From positions 1-43,118 of the forward strand of contig SVPQ01000021.1 in the NCBI GenBank assembly GCA_015065845.1: DNA of 43,118 nt, in the 5' to 3' direction. This stretch comes from Oscillospiraceae bacterium (GTDB taxonomy: Bacteria; Bacillota; Clostridia; Oscillospirales; Acutalibacteraceae). Positions 7,991-17,320 of this stretch are shown here, piece by piece. The position numbers and the translations under genes are program-made. Under the pieces are notes generated by a model. The model searched no databases and was not told the DNA's origin. It worked only from the letters and a program-made list of their open reading frames with translations. Numbering within the stretch: position 1 is the first letter of the stretch; every line of letters begins with the position of its first letter.

Positions 7991-8019
7991 TTGATAAGAA
8001 GTTAATATTGTGTTAATAT
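7991..8019 (+). promoter_or_regulatory. promoter of the putative glycoside hydrolase gene
   Basis: TTGATA (7991-7996), 17-bp spacer, TAATAT (8014-8019), 28 bp before the GTG start. Confidence 0.55.
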
Positions 8020-8047
8020 TTATTTATATTAGCGAAGGAGTGGTTTT

Positions 8048-10255
8048 GTGCAATTTATTTTCGAAAAACTCTGCATTATTGCTGAAAATGATATTGAAAC
8101 ACAAGCAAGTAAATATTTTATAGCTGAATTAAACAAGCGTATTGTCGCTATTTCTGAAACAAAAAATGATATTCTTAATGTTGTTTTCAGACAAGATAAT
8201 AATTTAAAAGATAATGATTGCTACAACATTATTTTCAACAATAATATCCTTATATTTAAAGCTAAAACAATCCGCGGACTTATTTTTGCATACTCACACT
8301 TTTTAAGAAAATGCGAATTTAAAGATGGTAAAATCATTTTAACTAAAGATATAAGCGGTACTTACATACCCAAAAAAGCAATACGCGGACACCAGATTGG
8401 TTACCGCACAACTCCTAATACTTATGATGCGTGGGATTATAACCAGTATTTCGAATATTATCTTGATATGATGGCATTTACCACAAACACTTGTGAGCAT
8501 ATGCCTTATGAAAAAGGGGTTTCAAAAAGAAATTGCCTTATGAAATATGACGAAGAAGAATTTTTAATCGAAGCATCACGCCTTGCTGACACTATTGATA
8601 TGGATGTATCTATATGGCATCCGAACTTAGATGACGAATCAATTGAAGAAGCAACAGAAAAACGCCGTGAACTTTATAAAAAAGTACCGAGAATTGACTA
8701 TTTATTCATTCCAGGTGGCGACCCCGGTGAATATTATGCTGATGAATTTATTGAAAGAACAAAAAGAATAAGCCACGCATTAAAAGAAAGTCACAAAGAC
8801 GCTAAAGTTTATCCGTCAGCACAAGCACCCCATAAATATCACGACTGGGGCAATAAGTTAATAGAAGAATTAAAAAAAGAACCCGATGAAATTGACGGAC
8901 TCATTATGGGGCCAAACCACGCATTCCCTATGCACGAATTAAGGGCGAAAACTCCAAAAAAATATCCTATGAGATTTTACCCTGATATTACCCACAATCT
9001 GCGTTGTGAATACCCTGTTCACTTCCTTAATGATGACTGGCACTACGCTTTTGCATCAACACTTTCAAGAGAAAGTGTAAACCCAAGACCTGTTGAATTT
9101 CACACACTTCACAGACTTTTTTCTCATTATACAGTAGGTAGTGTAAGTTATTCAGAGGGTGTTCACGATGACCTCAATAAAATGGTGTGGTCACTTCTTG
9201 AATTTGATGAAAATTATCCTTTAAACGAAGCAGTGAGCGACTATGTAAGATATTTCTTCTATGGTACAGATACAGAAGCTCTTACCGATGCAATTTTTGG
9301 TCTTGAAAAGAACTGGGAGGGCAACCCGCTCAATAACCCGTCTATAAACTGCACATACAAATCTTTCTGCAAATTAAAGAGGGATTACCCTGCACTCTCT
9401 GAAAACTGGCGTTTCTTACTTCTTTATTTCAGGGCTTGTTGTGACAAACTCGTTCTTGAAAGAATGAAGTTTGAAAATGCTTTAATTGAAGATGCAAAAT
9501 ATTATCTGAAAAAGTTTGATGTTCAGAAAGCAAAAGAAATTTTAAATACTGATTATCCTGAATTTTACAACAATTTACGGACAGAAATTTCTGACTTGGG
9601 TGAACAGTTATTTAATCTTATTGGTATTCAACTTGATGTAGAACACTACCACACAGACAATTGGGAACGCGGCGCAACGCTCGACACTATTGACAGACCA
9701 ATTACAGATAAACTCTGGCTTTTAAACAGACTCGACTATTGCAAGAGTTTACCTGAAAGTGAGCAAAGTTCTTTTATTACCCGTCTTTTAAACAGAAATT
9801 CAGTAGCAAGTGATGAATATTACTATTCAGTTGCTCTTCACGAATTAGTTTCTTTAGGCGTAAAACAAGATGGCGAATTTTATATGAATTTTCAGGGCGA
9901 CAGACCTGATAACGATGGCAGAATGCCTGTGAGTATGCTGAAAGTTTATGACCATTTCAGTTTCAAGGCAAAACTTGGTGGTTTTAGGGACAGGGATTAT
10001 ACTCTTACTGTTATTTACAAAGACCATTCCACTGAAAATACTCACCAGAAAATCACCGCAAACGGTAACATAGTTTACGAAGGTATTTCTTTTGGTGGTG
10101 AAAGAAATAAACTTTTTGACAGTGAAATGCTCTGCGAAGGATTTTTAAGTGCTTCCTATAAAATCAATAAAGAATTCTTTATAAATGGTACACTTGACTT
10201 AGTTATAACAGAAGAAACAAAAGGTATTGAAATCTGCGAATTCTTTATAAAATAA
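8048..10255 (+). CDS. putative glycoside hydrolase with GH20b/GH67N-like N-terminal domain
   Basis: A 735-aa protein without signal peptide, so probably intracellular. Residues 1-105 read as an alternating alpha/beta domain of the kind that precedes the barrel in GH20 and GH67 enzymes (for example TIRGLIFAYSHFLRK). From IRGHQIGYRTTP (about 113) a TIM-barrel-like region follows, with acidic candidates in CEHMPYE, VSIWHPNLDDES and FIPGGDPGEYY. The C-terminal 200 residues look helical and then beta-rich. I know the RGHQ-GYR block from uncharacterised bacterial glycosidase-like proteins, but I cannot name a substrate or a CAZy family. GTG start with a strong SD (GAAGGAGTGG). Monocistronic. Confidence 0.55.
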   Translation: MQFIFEKLCIIAENDIETQASKYFIAELNKRIVAISETKNDILNVVFRQDNNLKDNDCYNIIFNNNILIFKAKTIRGLIFAYSHFLRKCEFKDGKIILTKDISGTYIPKKAIRGHQIGYRTTPNTYDAWDYNQYFEYYLDMMAFTTNTCEHMPYEKGVSKRNCLMKYDEEEFLIEASRLADTIDMDVSIWHPNLDDESIEEATEKRRELYKKVPRIDYLFIPGGDPGEYYADEFIERTKRISHALKESHKDAKVYPSAQAPHKYHDWGNKLIEELKKEPDEIDGLIMGPNHAFPMHELRAKTPKKYPMRFYPDITHNLRCEYPVHFLNDDWHYAFASTLSRESVNPRPVEFHTLHRLFSHYTVGSVSYSEGVHDDLNKMVWSLLEFDENYPLNEAVSDYVRYFFYGTDTEALTDAIFGLEKNWEGNPLNNPSINCTYKSFCKLKRDYPALSENWRFLLLYFRACCDKLVLERMKFENALIEDAKYYLKKFDVQKAKEILNTDYPEFYNNLRTEISDLGEQLFNLIGIQLDVEHYHTDNWERGATLDTIDRPITDKLWLLNRLDYCKSLPESEQSSFITRLLNRNSVASDEYYYSVALHELVSLGVKQDGEFYMNFQGDRPDNDGRMPVSMLKVYDHFSFKAKLGGFRDRDYTLTVIYKDHSTENTHQKITANGNIVYEGISFGGERNKLFDSEMLCEGFLSASYKINKEFFINGTLDLVITEETKGIEICEFFIK

Positions 10256-10263
10256 TTTTTAAA

Positions 10264-10298
10264 GGGTGATATTATTCTTTTGAAGAATAATATCACCC
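10264..10298. terminator. perfect 15-bp hairpin
   Basis: GGGTGATATTATTCT (10264-10278) is followed by its exact reverse complement at 10284-10298, nine bases after the hydrolase stop. The following T content is diffuse, so termination is likely but not textbook. Confidence 0.65.
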
Positions 10299-10346
10299 AA
10301 ATTCTTTCAATTTTGATATTTTTTGAAACTATTTTGTAATAAATTG

Positions 10347-10376
10347 TTGAAAATTGTGTGTATTTTATGTTATTAT
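10347..10376 (+). promoter_or_regulatory. promoter of the zinc-ribbon/TPR gene
   Basis: TTGAAA (10347-10352), 18-bp spacer, TATTAT (10371-10376), 54 bp before the ATG. Confidence 0.5.
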
Positions 10377-10430
10377 AGAGTGAATATTGATTTCTTATAG
10401 TACAATCTAAAAACTATTACGGGGGTAACT

Positions 10431-13001
10431 ATGGAAAAAATTATTTGTGAAAAGTGTAAAAACGCTTATTTACAGAAAACTGAAGAAGGTTATTTCTGCT
10501 CAAGTTGCGGTATGTTCTACTCAAAGGCAGAAGAAAATCTTCTTTTAGGAATCCATCATTATAAAGAAGGCAACCTTCAGGAATCTGCTGATTATCTTAT
10601 GAAAGCTATTGTAAGTGATGGTAGCAACCACACCGCACTTTTATACAAGGCTTTAGGTGACGGCTTTAATCTTGATGAAGATTCTTCATCGTTAGAAGAT
10701 GTTTACGAGCAAATTATTTTCGCTTGTGAATTAGTTCCTGACAGCGACTTTCCTAAATTCCTTGAAATTGCTAATGATGAAGCAGAAAAATTAGAACTTG
10801 CTTTAGCAAGAATTCATATAAATGCTTTTGAAACTGCAGATGCAGAAAAAATCAAAACTATTGTTTCAACAATATTAAAAATTCAGGAAGATGCAAAGAA
10901 GTTCAGAAGCAAACTCGCAGATTTTGCTGATGCATATAATAAACGCAACGGAAACACAATGGTTTATAACCTTTCAAAATGTTTCCTTGTTACACCTGAA
11001 ATTGCTGACGAAATTGGCGAAAAGAAACTTAATAAAATTAAGTCAGATATTGCTTCTCACACAGTTTTCACAGGTATTCTTACTACTGATATTAGAAACC
11101 TTGAAATTTATTATCGTTGCATTGTTATGTTCTTCAGAAAGAATAAAGCAAAATATGACTTCCTTATGAAAAATGCGGAGAAATTTGTTCTTTTAGATGA
11201 ACTTCTTGAAGAAGGCAACTATACATCAATTCAGGGTACTGCTTCAACTGCAGAAAAACTTAAAATTACTGCTTATTCTTTCTTTGAAGAAAGTTTAAAA
11301 GGCGAACCTGATGACGATGAAGAATCAACAAAATCTGTAATTCTTATTGCGGAAGAACCAGAAGAAGTTACAGAAGAAACTCCTCAGGAAGAAATTCAGG
11401 TTGAAACAGAAGATGTTGAATCAGAAACAACTGAAGAAGCTACTGAAATTGAAGAAACAGTTGAAATTGAAGAAGTAAACCTCGAAGAAGAGACAACTGT
11501 TATTGAAGAAATTACTGAAATTACTGATGACACCGAAATTGAAGAGATTTCTGAAATTGTTGAAGAAGTAGTTGAACCTGAAACAAGTTTTCAGGATACA
11601 CCTGTTCAGTTCCACGAAGTGCACGACCCGATTTTAGAAGCAGACACTGTTCAGGAGTTACCTAATACTGATGTTGTTATAGGTAATATTTTCGATTCTA
11701 ACACACAAGAAGCTGAAAATACTCAGGATGAATCTCCTTTCAATTACGAAAATAAAGAAAATACTTCTGAAGCACTCGAGAATGCTGAATCTTCTGAAGA
11801 CGATGAAGCACTCGAAAAAGTTCAGACTGCTAAAACTCAGGAATATCCTGAACTCACACAGGAAGAGAAAGATGACATTGCAAGACATGAGCGTTTCAAA
11901 CAAATTAAAGTTGTTAATACTGATGATGAAAACTTCCAGAAACTTGCAAGAAAATTTGACAGAGCACGAAAAAATGACCCTGACAGAGAAACTACTTTAA
12001 CACCTAAGAAAAAAGGCAATAAAGCAAAAATTATTATTCCTGTTGTTATTTTAATTGTTGCTATTATTGTTGTAAATGCTATAAGATTCGTTCCGGGTTA
12101 TATTGCAGAAACAAAATACAACTCTGCACTCGAACTTATTGAAAGCAAAAATTACACAGAAGCAATTGAAATATTCACTGAACTCGGCGAATATCAGGAT
12201 AGTCAGGAAAAAATAAAAGAATGTAAATATCAGAATGCACTTTTGCTTATTGACGCTGAAGATTACACAGAAGCAAAATCACTTCTTGAAGAATTAAAGG
12301 GTTACAATTCTGATATTCAGACAAAAATTCAGATTTGCGACTACTCAATCGCAAAACATTACCTTGAAAAAGGCAAATATGACAAAGCACAGGAATTATT
12401 TACCGCTTTAAAAGATTACGGTGACAGCAAAGAAATGATTAAAGAATGTTCTTACAAAAAAGCTCTTTCTTTAATTGAAGGCAAGAAATACGAAGACGCA
12501 ATTGCAATTCTTTCAGATATTAAAAAATATTCTGATTCATCTGAAAAAATCAACGAAGCAAAATATTTATATGTAACAGAAAATCTCACTGCTGACAATG
12601 AAACTACTGTTAAATATCTTAAAGAATTAGCAAAAATCAAGTACAGAAACAGTGCCGATTTAAAACAGGAACTTTTAGGTGCATCTTCAGATTCATCACT
12701 TAAATTCTTTGTTAATACATCTTCTACCGATACTGAAACTTCACTTGACAGTGTAAGTCATTTAAGAAGTGCATATTTCCACATAATCGCTTTAGACGAA
12801 ACTTATTATGGTGAAACACTCACTCTTAAATATACAACTCAGTATAATTACACTTCAAAAAGTTATGTAACATTCTCTGAGGATAACACAAGTGCTATTG
12901 TTGTTTACCCACCAACAAATACATCTGGCTACACAGTAACATTCTCAATCCAGACTTCAGACGGTACAACAATAGGCTCACAAAAAATTACGATTTCATA
13001 A
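10431..13001 (+). CDS. zinc-ribbon, acidic-linker, single-TM protein with extracellular TPR-like repeats
   Basis: An 856-aa protein of unknown function with a clear modular order. Residues 6-26 form a CxxC...CxxC zinc ribbon (C6, C9, C23, C26). A helical, TPR-like region runs to about 290. A very acidic Glu/Thr/Val low-complexity linker spans about 297-480. One membrane helix (IIIPVVILIVAIIVVNAI) lies near 533-553. It is followed by four to five repeats of about 35 residues of the type YxxAxxLIExxxYxxAxxxFxxLxxYxDS, common in clostridial surface proteins, and a beta-rich C-terminal domain. The topology puts the ribbon inside and the repeats outside, so it could pass a surface signal inward or scaffold a wall complex. 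The SD is GGGGG before ATG. The GT2 gene follows 20 bp later, likely in one operon. Confidence 0.75.
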   Translation: MEKIICEKCKNAYLQKTEEGYFCSSCGMFYSKAEENLLLGIHHYKEGNLQESADYLMKAIVSDGSNHTALLYKALGDGFNLDEDSSSLEDVYEQIIFACELVPDSDFPKFLEIANDEAEKLELALARIHINAFETADAEKIKTIVSTILKIQEDAKKFRSKLADFADAYNKRNGNTMVYNLSKCFLVTPEIADEIGEKKLNKIKSDIASHTVFTGILTTDIRNLEIYYRCIVMFFRKNKAKYDFLMKNAEKFVLLDELLEEGNYTSIQGTASTAEKLKITAYSFFEESLKGEPDDDEESTKSVILIAEEPEEVTEETPQEEIQVETEDVESETTEEATEIEETVEIEEVNLEEETTVIEEITEITDDTEIEEISEIVEEVVEPETSFQDTPVQFHEVHDPILEADTVQELPNTDVVIGNIFDSNTQEAENTQDESPFNYENKENTSEALENAESSEDDEALEKVQTAKTQEYPELTQEEKDDIARHERFKQIKVVNTDDENFQKLARKFDRARKNDPDRETTLTPKKKGNKAKIIIPVVILIVAIIVVNAIRFVPGYIAETKYNSALELIESKNYTEAIEIFTELGEYQDSQEKIKECKYQNALLLIDAEDYTEAKSLLEELKGYNSDIQTKIQICDYSIAKHYLEKGKYDKAQELFTALKDYGDSKEMIKECSYKKALSLIEGKKYEDAIAILSDIKKYSDSSEKINEAKYLYVTENLTADNETTVKYLKELAKIKYRNSADLKQELLGASSDSSLKFFVNTSSTDTETSLDSVSHLRSAYFHIIALDETYYGETLTLKYTTQYNYTSKSYVTFSEDNTSAIVVYPPTNTSGYTVTFSIQTSDGTTIGSQKITIS

Positions 13002-13021
13002 ATCTAAAGGGAGTATTTGCT

Positions 13022-15112
13022 ATGGCTGCTCAACCACTCTTATCTATTGGTATGATAGTAAAAAACGAATCACGTTGTCTGGAGAAATGCTTAAATGCAT
13101 TAACACCATTACGCAACGCAATTCCTTGCGAATTAGTAATCGCTGATACTGGGTCTACCGATAATACAAAAGAGATTGCAGCAAAATATGCAGATACTCT
13201 TTTTGATTTTCCTTGGGTAAATGATTTTTCAAAAGCAAGAAATGCAGTTATGGACCGTTGTAAAGGAAAATGGTTTGTAACTATTGACGCGGATGAATAT
13301 CTTGAATCTTCACCAGATGAACTTGTTGCTCTCGTAACAGATGAAAACAATCTGAAATATAGTTGTGCAACTTTTGTTAAAAGAAATTATTCATCCGTTA
13401 CTTTACAGGGAATGTACAACGATTTTTCGGCTGTAAGAATTGTCAGATTATTGCCACAAGTAAGATATTCAGGTGCAATTCACGAAAAATTAAACAATGT
13501 AGATTTAAATAAATGTATCTCTCTCCCTAACACGATTTTTGCACACGATGGTTATGCAACTATTGATTCAGATCTTTCTAAACAAAAAGCGGAAAGAAAT
13601 CTGAAGTTGTTAGAAATTGAATACAAGAAAAATCCTGATGATGCAACTGTTATTCTTCAATTATTAGAATCAGCACATATTTCAAAAAACGAGAAATATA
13701 AAAAATCAACCCTCGGAATGAATTTTATAAAAAAACTTAATAAAAATTCTTCTGACTGGAAATATATTGCCCCTGCAATTGGAAGAAAAGCTTTGCAATA
13801 CGCAGTTATGGAGAATTTTAATGAAGCATCTGAATGGTTCAGCTGGGTATTTAAAAACCTTTCAGATTCTTTATTCACTCTTATTGATGTTACCTATCTT
13901 TACACTCAATTCTGTTACCAGAAAGAAGAGTATGTATCCGCTGAAAAGTACGGGAACATTTATTTTGACAATATAAAAAGAAATAAAAACCGATTAAATA
14001 GCAGTATTGAATCTATGATTTCTGCTATGCTCTTTTCACATGAATTGTCGCAAAATAATATTGCTATAATAATTGCAAAATCTGCAATAGAAAATGGTAG
14101 CACCGACACTTGTCTTGATGCATTAAAATCTATAAATCTTTCAAATGCTTTACCTGCAACTGTTACAGAATGGCTTTCCCTGGTGGCAGAGTCAGATAAT
14201 AACTCTGCAATTAATCTTCTGGAAAACTCATTAGTACCATTATTAAATGATAACTCAAAACAAAACAATGAATATATTTATGACTTCTTATTCAAATTTT
14301 TCTCCAGTAAATCGCAAGAAAAAGAGAAGTTTAAAAAATTTCAAGTTCTTCCTTGTGAATACGGAATTTATGCAGATATTTCTACTGCTGAAAACAAGCA
14401 GGAAATAACAAAACTTGCCAATAAAATTAATTCATTCAATAAAATTTTACCTTTGCCATTTTGTAAAATTTTATCTGTTGATATCCAATTACCTGACAAA
14501 TTTTATCAGATACCATTGGAACATCTTCAAAAACTATTTAAAGATTTAACCGAAAACTATAATTCGTGTGAAGACCTTGTTTTAAAGTACACAGATAATA
14601 AGCAATTTGCAGATTTCAATCAACTCTCGTTTGCTTTCAATTTAATTTCTGCAACGATTTCTTCTGATAAAGAGTTTTCGCTTCCTTTTAAAAACCAACT
14701 TAAAGAAAGATTTTACACCATTTCAAAACTTTATCTCACTAATTTATACAGAGATGAAATTCTTGAAAATGATTATGTTTTTTCAACTCTCCCTGCTCTT
14801 CACAGATTCAGTATTTATTTTGTAATAGCTATTGACTCCACTGATATAAAAGAAAAAATCAGTTTACTCCGTCAGGCACTTACAGAAGAGCCGAAAATGA
14901 AAGAACTTGTAAACATTACTCTTGAAGATTTACAGAACGAACAGAAAAAACTCGAAGCAGAAAAGCAATTATCTGCTTCACCTGAGCTTGTTGAATTAGC
15001 AAAACAAATCAAGATTATGTTAGAGAGTTATCCTGAAAATTCCCCCGAACTTTTAGCTATTAAACAAAGTCCGGTTTACAAACAAGTAGCACACTTAATA
15101 GAAAATCTATAA
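13022..15112 (+). CDS. family 2 glycosyltransferase with long helical C-terminus
   Basis: A 696-aa cytoplasmic protein. Residues 1-220 are a GT-A glycosyltransferase family 2 domain: SIGMIVKNES at the start of the fold, the nucleotide-binding DTGSTDNT (42-49) and the metal-binding DADE (89-92), then the SGAIHEKLN block. The remaining 470 residues are helical and TPR-like, with no membrane segments, and could dock a protein acceptor. It is closest in plan to the tetratricopeptide glycosyltransferases near bacteriocin or surface-protein loci, but there is no peptide substrate gene beside it. It follows the zinc-ribbon/TPR gene by 20 bp with SD AAAGGGAG. The partner gene may encode its regulator or acceptor; that is inference. 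Confidence 0.82.
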   Translation: MAAQPLLSIGMIVKNESRCLEKCLNALTPLRNAIPCELVIADTGSTDNTKEIAAKYADTLFDFPWVNDFSKARNAVMDRCKGKWFVTIDADEYLESSPDELVALVTDENNLKYSCATFVKRNYSSVTLQGMYNDFSAVRIVRLLPQVRYSGAIHEKLNNVDLNKCISLPNTIFAHDGYATIDSDLSKQKAERNLKLLEIEYKKNPDDATVILQLLESAHISKNEKYKKSTLGMNFIKKLNKNSSDWKYIAPAIGRKALQYAVMENFNEASEWFSWVFKNLSDSLFTLIDVTYLYTQFCYQKEEYVSAEKYGNIYFDNIKRNKNRLNSSIESMISAMLFSHELSQNNIAIIIAKSAIENGSTDTCLDALKSINLSNALPATVTEWLSLVAESDNNSAINLLENSLVPLLNDNSKQNNEYIYDFLFKFFSSKSQEKEKFKKFQVLPCEYGIYADISTAENKQEITKLANKINSFNKILPLPFCKILSVDIQLPDKFYQIPLEHLQKLFKDLTENYNSCEDLVLKYTDNKQFADFNQLSFAFNLISATISSDKEFSLPFKNQLKERFYTISKLYLTNLYRDEILENDYVFSTLPALHRFSIYFVIAIDSTDIKEKISLLRQALTEEPKMKELVNITLEDLQNEQKKLEAEKQLSASPELVELAKQIKIMLESYPENSPELLAIKQSPVYKQVAHLIENL

Positions 15113-15117
15113 AATCA

Positions 15118-15158
15118 AGAGGCTGTAAAAAACTCAGAGTTTTTTACAGCCTCTTTTC
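15118..15158. terminator. bidirectional terminator
   Basis: Arms 15118-15135 and 15137-15154 are exact reverse complements (AGAGGCTGTAAAAAACTC and its complement), so a long stem with T runs in both directions. It separates the GT2 gene from the convergent SASP gene. Confidence 0.9.
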
Positions 15159-15181
15159 ATTCATAAAATTTATGAATTGAT

Positions 15182-15373
15182 TTATTTCATGCCTTCTTCG
15201 TAAGACTTGATCATTTTTTTAACCATCTGACCGCCAACGCTACCAGCCTGACGAGATGTTAAATCACCGTTGTAACCTTGTTTAAGGTTAACGCCTACCT
15301 CAGAAGCAGCTTCCATCTTAAATCTGTTAAGAGCTTCACGAGCTTCTGGAACTACATTTTTCTTTGATGCCAT
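15182..15373 (-). CDS. alpha/beta-type small acid-soluble spore protein
   Basis: A 63-aa protein with the conserved family blocks: the germination-protease region EVGVNLKQGYNGDLTSRQAG and the C-terminal GSVGGQMVKKMI. These proteins coat spore DNA and shift it to an A-like form that resists UV; GPR degrades them at germination. SD AAGGAGTG sits upstream of the ATG. Expression is expected under sigma-G in the forespore. The upstream AT-rich region holds only weak candidates, so I do not call a promoter. Its presence is strong evidence that the host belongs to a sporulating lineage. Confidence 0.95.
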   Translation of the reverse strand: MASKKNVVPEAREALNRFKMEAASEVGVNLKQGYNGDLTSRQAGSVGGQMVKKMIKSYEEGMK

Positions 15374-15485
15374 TTTCTTTTCACTCCTTTTTGAAGATTT
15401 GGTTTGCGTTTGTAATCATATTATTTTCTGAAAGACTGAAAATATTTATAAATTTTTTTGACAATGTTTGTAAATTTTAAAATTC

Positions 15486-15527
15486 AAAACAGTATGTAAA
15501 AACTAATTGATTTTTACATACTGTTTT
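15486..15527. terminator. perfect 17-bp hairpin terminator
   Basis: Arms 15486-15502 and 15511-15527 (core ACAGTATGTAAAAA) match exactly around an 8-nt loop, with T runs on both strands. It terminates the XRE regulator on the minus strand, which ends at 15532. Confidence 0.85.
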
Positions 15528-15531
15528 TATA

Positions 15532-15825
15532 TCAATTTTTATTTCCTAAATCTTCAAGAAAAGCAAGTAAGAGTTTCTGCTGTTTAGGGGAAAGTTTTGA
15601 AAATACAACAGAAATTTCATCTGTATTAGTATCTTCTTCAAAAAACTCCTTCAGAGAGATACTCATAGCATCACATAGAAGTTGTAAATGCCCCACTGTT
15701 ATATCAGCCTGTCCTAATTCAACCCTACGCAGATGAGTCTGCGATACACCAGCTCTTTCTGCTAAACCATTTTGTGTGTAACCGCACTTTTTTCTCAAAT
15801 CAACTAATCTTTTACTAATATCCAT
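15532..15825 (-). CDS. XRE-family HTH transcriptional regulator
   Basis: A 97-aa DNA-binding protein. Residues 5-60 form a Cro/CI-type helix-turn-helix (LRKKCGYTQNGLAERAGVSQTHLRRVELG), followed by a short helical tail. It is transcribed divergently from the gene at 15958. The shared 132-bp region carries three ATTAGTYTTATAAR sites: the first lies directly upstream of this gene's SD (GGAGGC), and the other two flank and fill the -35/-10 spacer of the divergent gene. The simplest reading is a repressor of the downstream two-gene module that may also control itself. The effector is unknown. Confidence 0.88.
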   Translation of the reverse strand: MDISKRLVDLRKKCGYTQNGLAERAGVSQTHLRRVELGQADITVGHLQLLCDAMSISLKEFFEEDTNTDEISVVFSKLSPKQQKLLLAFLEDLGNKN

Positions 15826-15838
15826 AAAGTGCCTCCGA

Positions 15839-15917
15839 ATTAGTCTTATAAGAATATGTTAGCACAAACACTCTCGAAATATTAGTCTTATAAGGTTGAC
15901 AAATTAGTTTTATAAAG
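15839..15917. promoter_or_regulatory. three phased operator-like sites for the XRE regulator
   Basis: ATTAGTCTTATAAG occurs at 15839-15852 and 15881-15894, and ATTAGTTTTATAAA at 15903-15916. The core CTTATAAG is palindromic. Start-to-start spacings are 42 and 22 bp, about four and two helical turns, so all three face the same side of the helix. The second abuts the -35 box and the third fills the promoter spacer. Confidence 0.75.
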
Positions 15918-15924
15918 TTATAAT
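15896..15924 (+). promoter_or_regulatory. consensus promoter of the 15958 module
   Basis: TTGACA (15896-15901), exactly 17 bp, TATAAT (15919-15924): both hexamers perfect. Such a strong promoter overlapped by operator sites suggests tight repression with high induced output. Confidence 0.88.
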
Positions 15925-15957
15925 AAAAAAGATAAAACATCATAAAGGGGTATTAAT

Positions 15958-17253
15958 ATGGCTACTAATGAAAAAACAGAAAAAACTAAATTGATAAAAA
16001 AACTGCAGAAAATTTATGATTTATATGCAAATGTTCTGAATATAAAATACAAAATAGAAAATTTTGTACCCGATGACACATACGAGAGAAATGTTTTGGT
16101 GCCTCAATTTTCCGGTGAAAGTAAAATAGAAACTTTTGACCAAGTCCAGCATGAAGCAAGAAATGCAGTTGAAACAATTGGTGAATTGTACAATTATTAT
16201 CATTCCCCGAAAAAACCTGAAGAACCAGCGTATCCTAAACAACCAGATACTTACACTGAAGAAACTACCAAGATTAATAATAAATATGGGTTGCGTACTT
16301 TACTTTGTACAATTTTTGGCGTTTGCTCTTTGCTTGGCACAATCACTCTTTTATTTGATGGTTTCAAACAACTTCCCGTAGAAACAATTATATTTATAAT
16401 AATCACTTGTGTTTTAGGATATTTTGTTTTTGATGGTCGAAAAAAACTCGCTAAAGCAAAAGAAGCTGATGCAGCTACACTAATGAAATTGCAAAAAGAA
16501 TATATAGAAGAAGTTGCCAAACTAAAAAGGCAATACGATGAAGAAATTGAAGTTTTCGAAAGCAACCTTGCCTTACACAATTCAGCACGTGAAGACTTTT
16601 TAATTGAATATAAGGCATGGAGAGATATATTTCTTCAACACGTTGAAGAAGAAGCAGAAATAGAAGAAAAACTTGAAAATGATAGAATTGTTGCAACAAA
16701 GAAAATATATGAGGAGGAATATATTCCTGCACTAAATACATTAAATAAAGCTAATGATTTAGTGTCTAATGACTATCTTCCTGCGCTTGAAACAATTATT
16801 GACCTTTTAGAAACAAACAGAGCTGACAGTTTAAAAGAAGCTATAAATCTGTTTGAAGAAATTGTATATAGAGAACGACAATTGCAACTTCAAAAAGAGC
16901 AAGAAGAACAAAGACGATATGAAGAAGAACTGCGTCGTCAGGACGAAGAACGCCGCTACCGAGAAGAAATGGCATTCAAAGAACAACAAGAAATAAACAG
17001 ACAAAACGAAGAAAGGGAACGTCAACGCATAGAAGAGCGCCATTATCAGGAAGAAATGGCGTTCAGAGAGCAACAAGAACGTAACAGACAACGAGAGTTG
17101 GAACAAGAACGTCGTAAACAGGACAAGGTAGAACTGCAAAGAAAAATGGACCAAGACAGAGCTACCCACAGACAATGCCACACTTGTGCTTTGGTAGGTC
17201 GTTGTAGCGTAGCTTTTTCTAGACCTAATTGTGCAAGTTACCAACCAAGATAA
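15958..17253 (+). CDS. two-TM coiled-coil protein with C-terminal Cys cluster (unknown)
   Basis: A 431-aa protein I do not recognise. Residues 1-85 are helical. Two membrane helices lie near 112-133 and 141-158 with a short loop between, so both ends are predicted to be cytoplasmic. Residues 160-400 are a long charged coiled coil rich in Glu, Gln and Arg. It includes an internal duplication: RRYREEMAFKEQQE and RHYQEEMAFREQQE, encoded near 16951 and 17038. The tail ends CHTCALVGRC...NC (C407, C410, C416, C425), a plausible zinc site followed by YQPR. It sits under a perfect promoter with operator-like sites for the divergent XRE regulator. A role in an inducible membrane or stress response is only inference. 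Confidence 0.7.
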   Translation: MATNEKTEKTKLIKKLQKIYDLYANVLNIKYKIENFVPDDTYERNVLVPQFSGESKIETFDQVQHEARNAVETIGELYNYYHSPKKPEEPAYPKQPDTYTEETTKINNKYGLRTLLCTIFGVCSLLGTITLLFDGFKQLPVETIIFIIITCVLGYFVFDGRKKLAKAKEADAATLMKLQKEYIEEVAKLKRQYDEEIEVFESNLALHNSAREDFLIEYKAWRDIFLQHVEEEAEIEEKLENDRIVATKKIYEEEYIPALNTLNKANDLVSNDYLPALETIIDLLETNRADSLKEAINLFEEIVYRERQLQLQKEQEEQRRYEEELRRQDEERRYREEMAFKEQQEINRQNEERERQRIEERHYQEEMAFREQQERNRQRELEQERRKQDKVELQRKMDQDRATHRQCHTCALVGRCSVAFSRPNCASYQPR

Positions 17254-17320
17254 ATAAATTCATTTAAAAGAGTCATTATTAAAATATATTTGACTTTAAA
17301 AATATTAGGAGGAAAACGAT

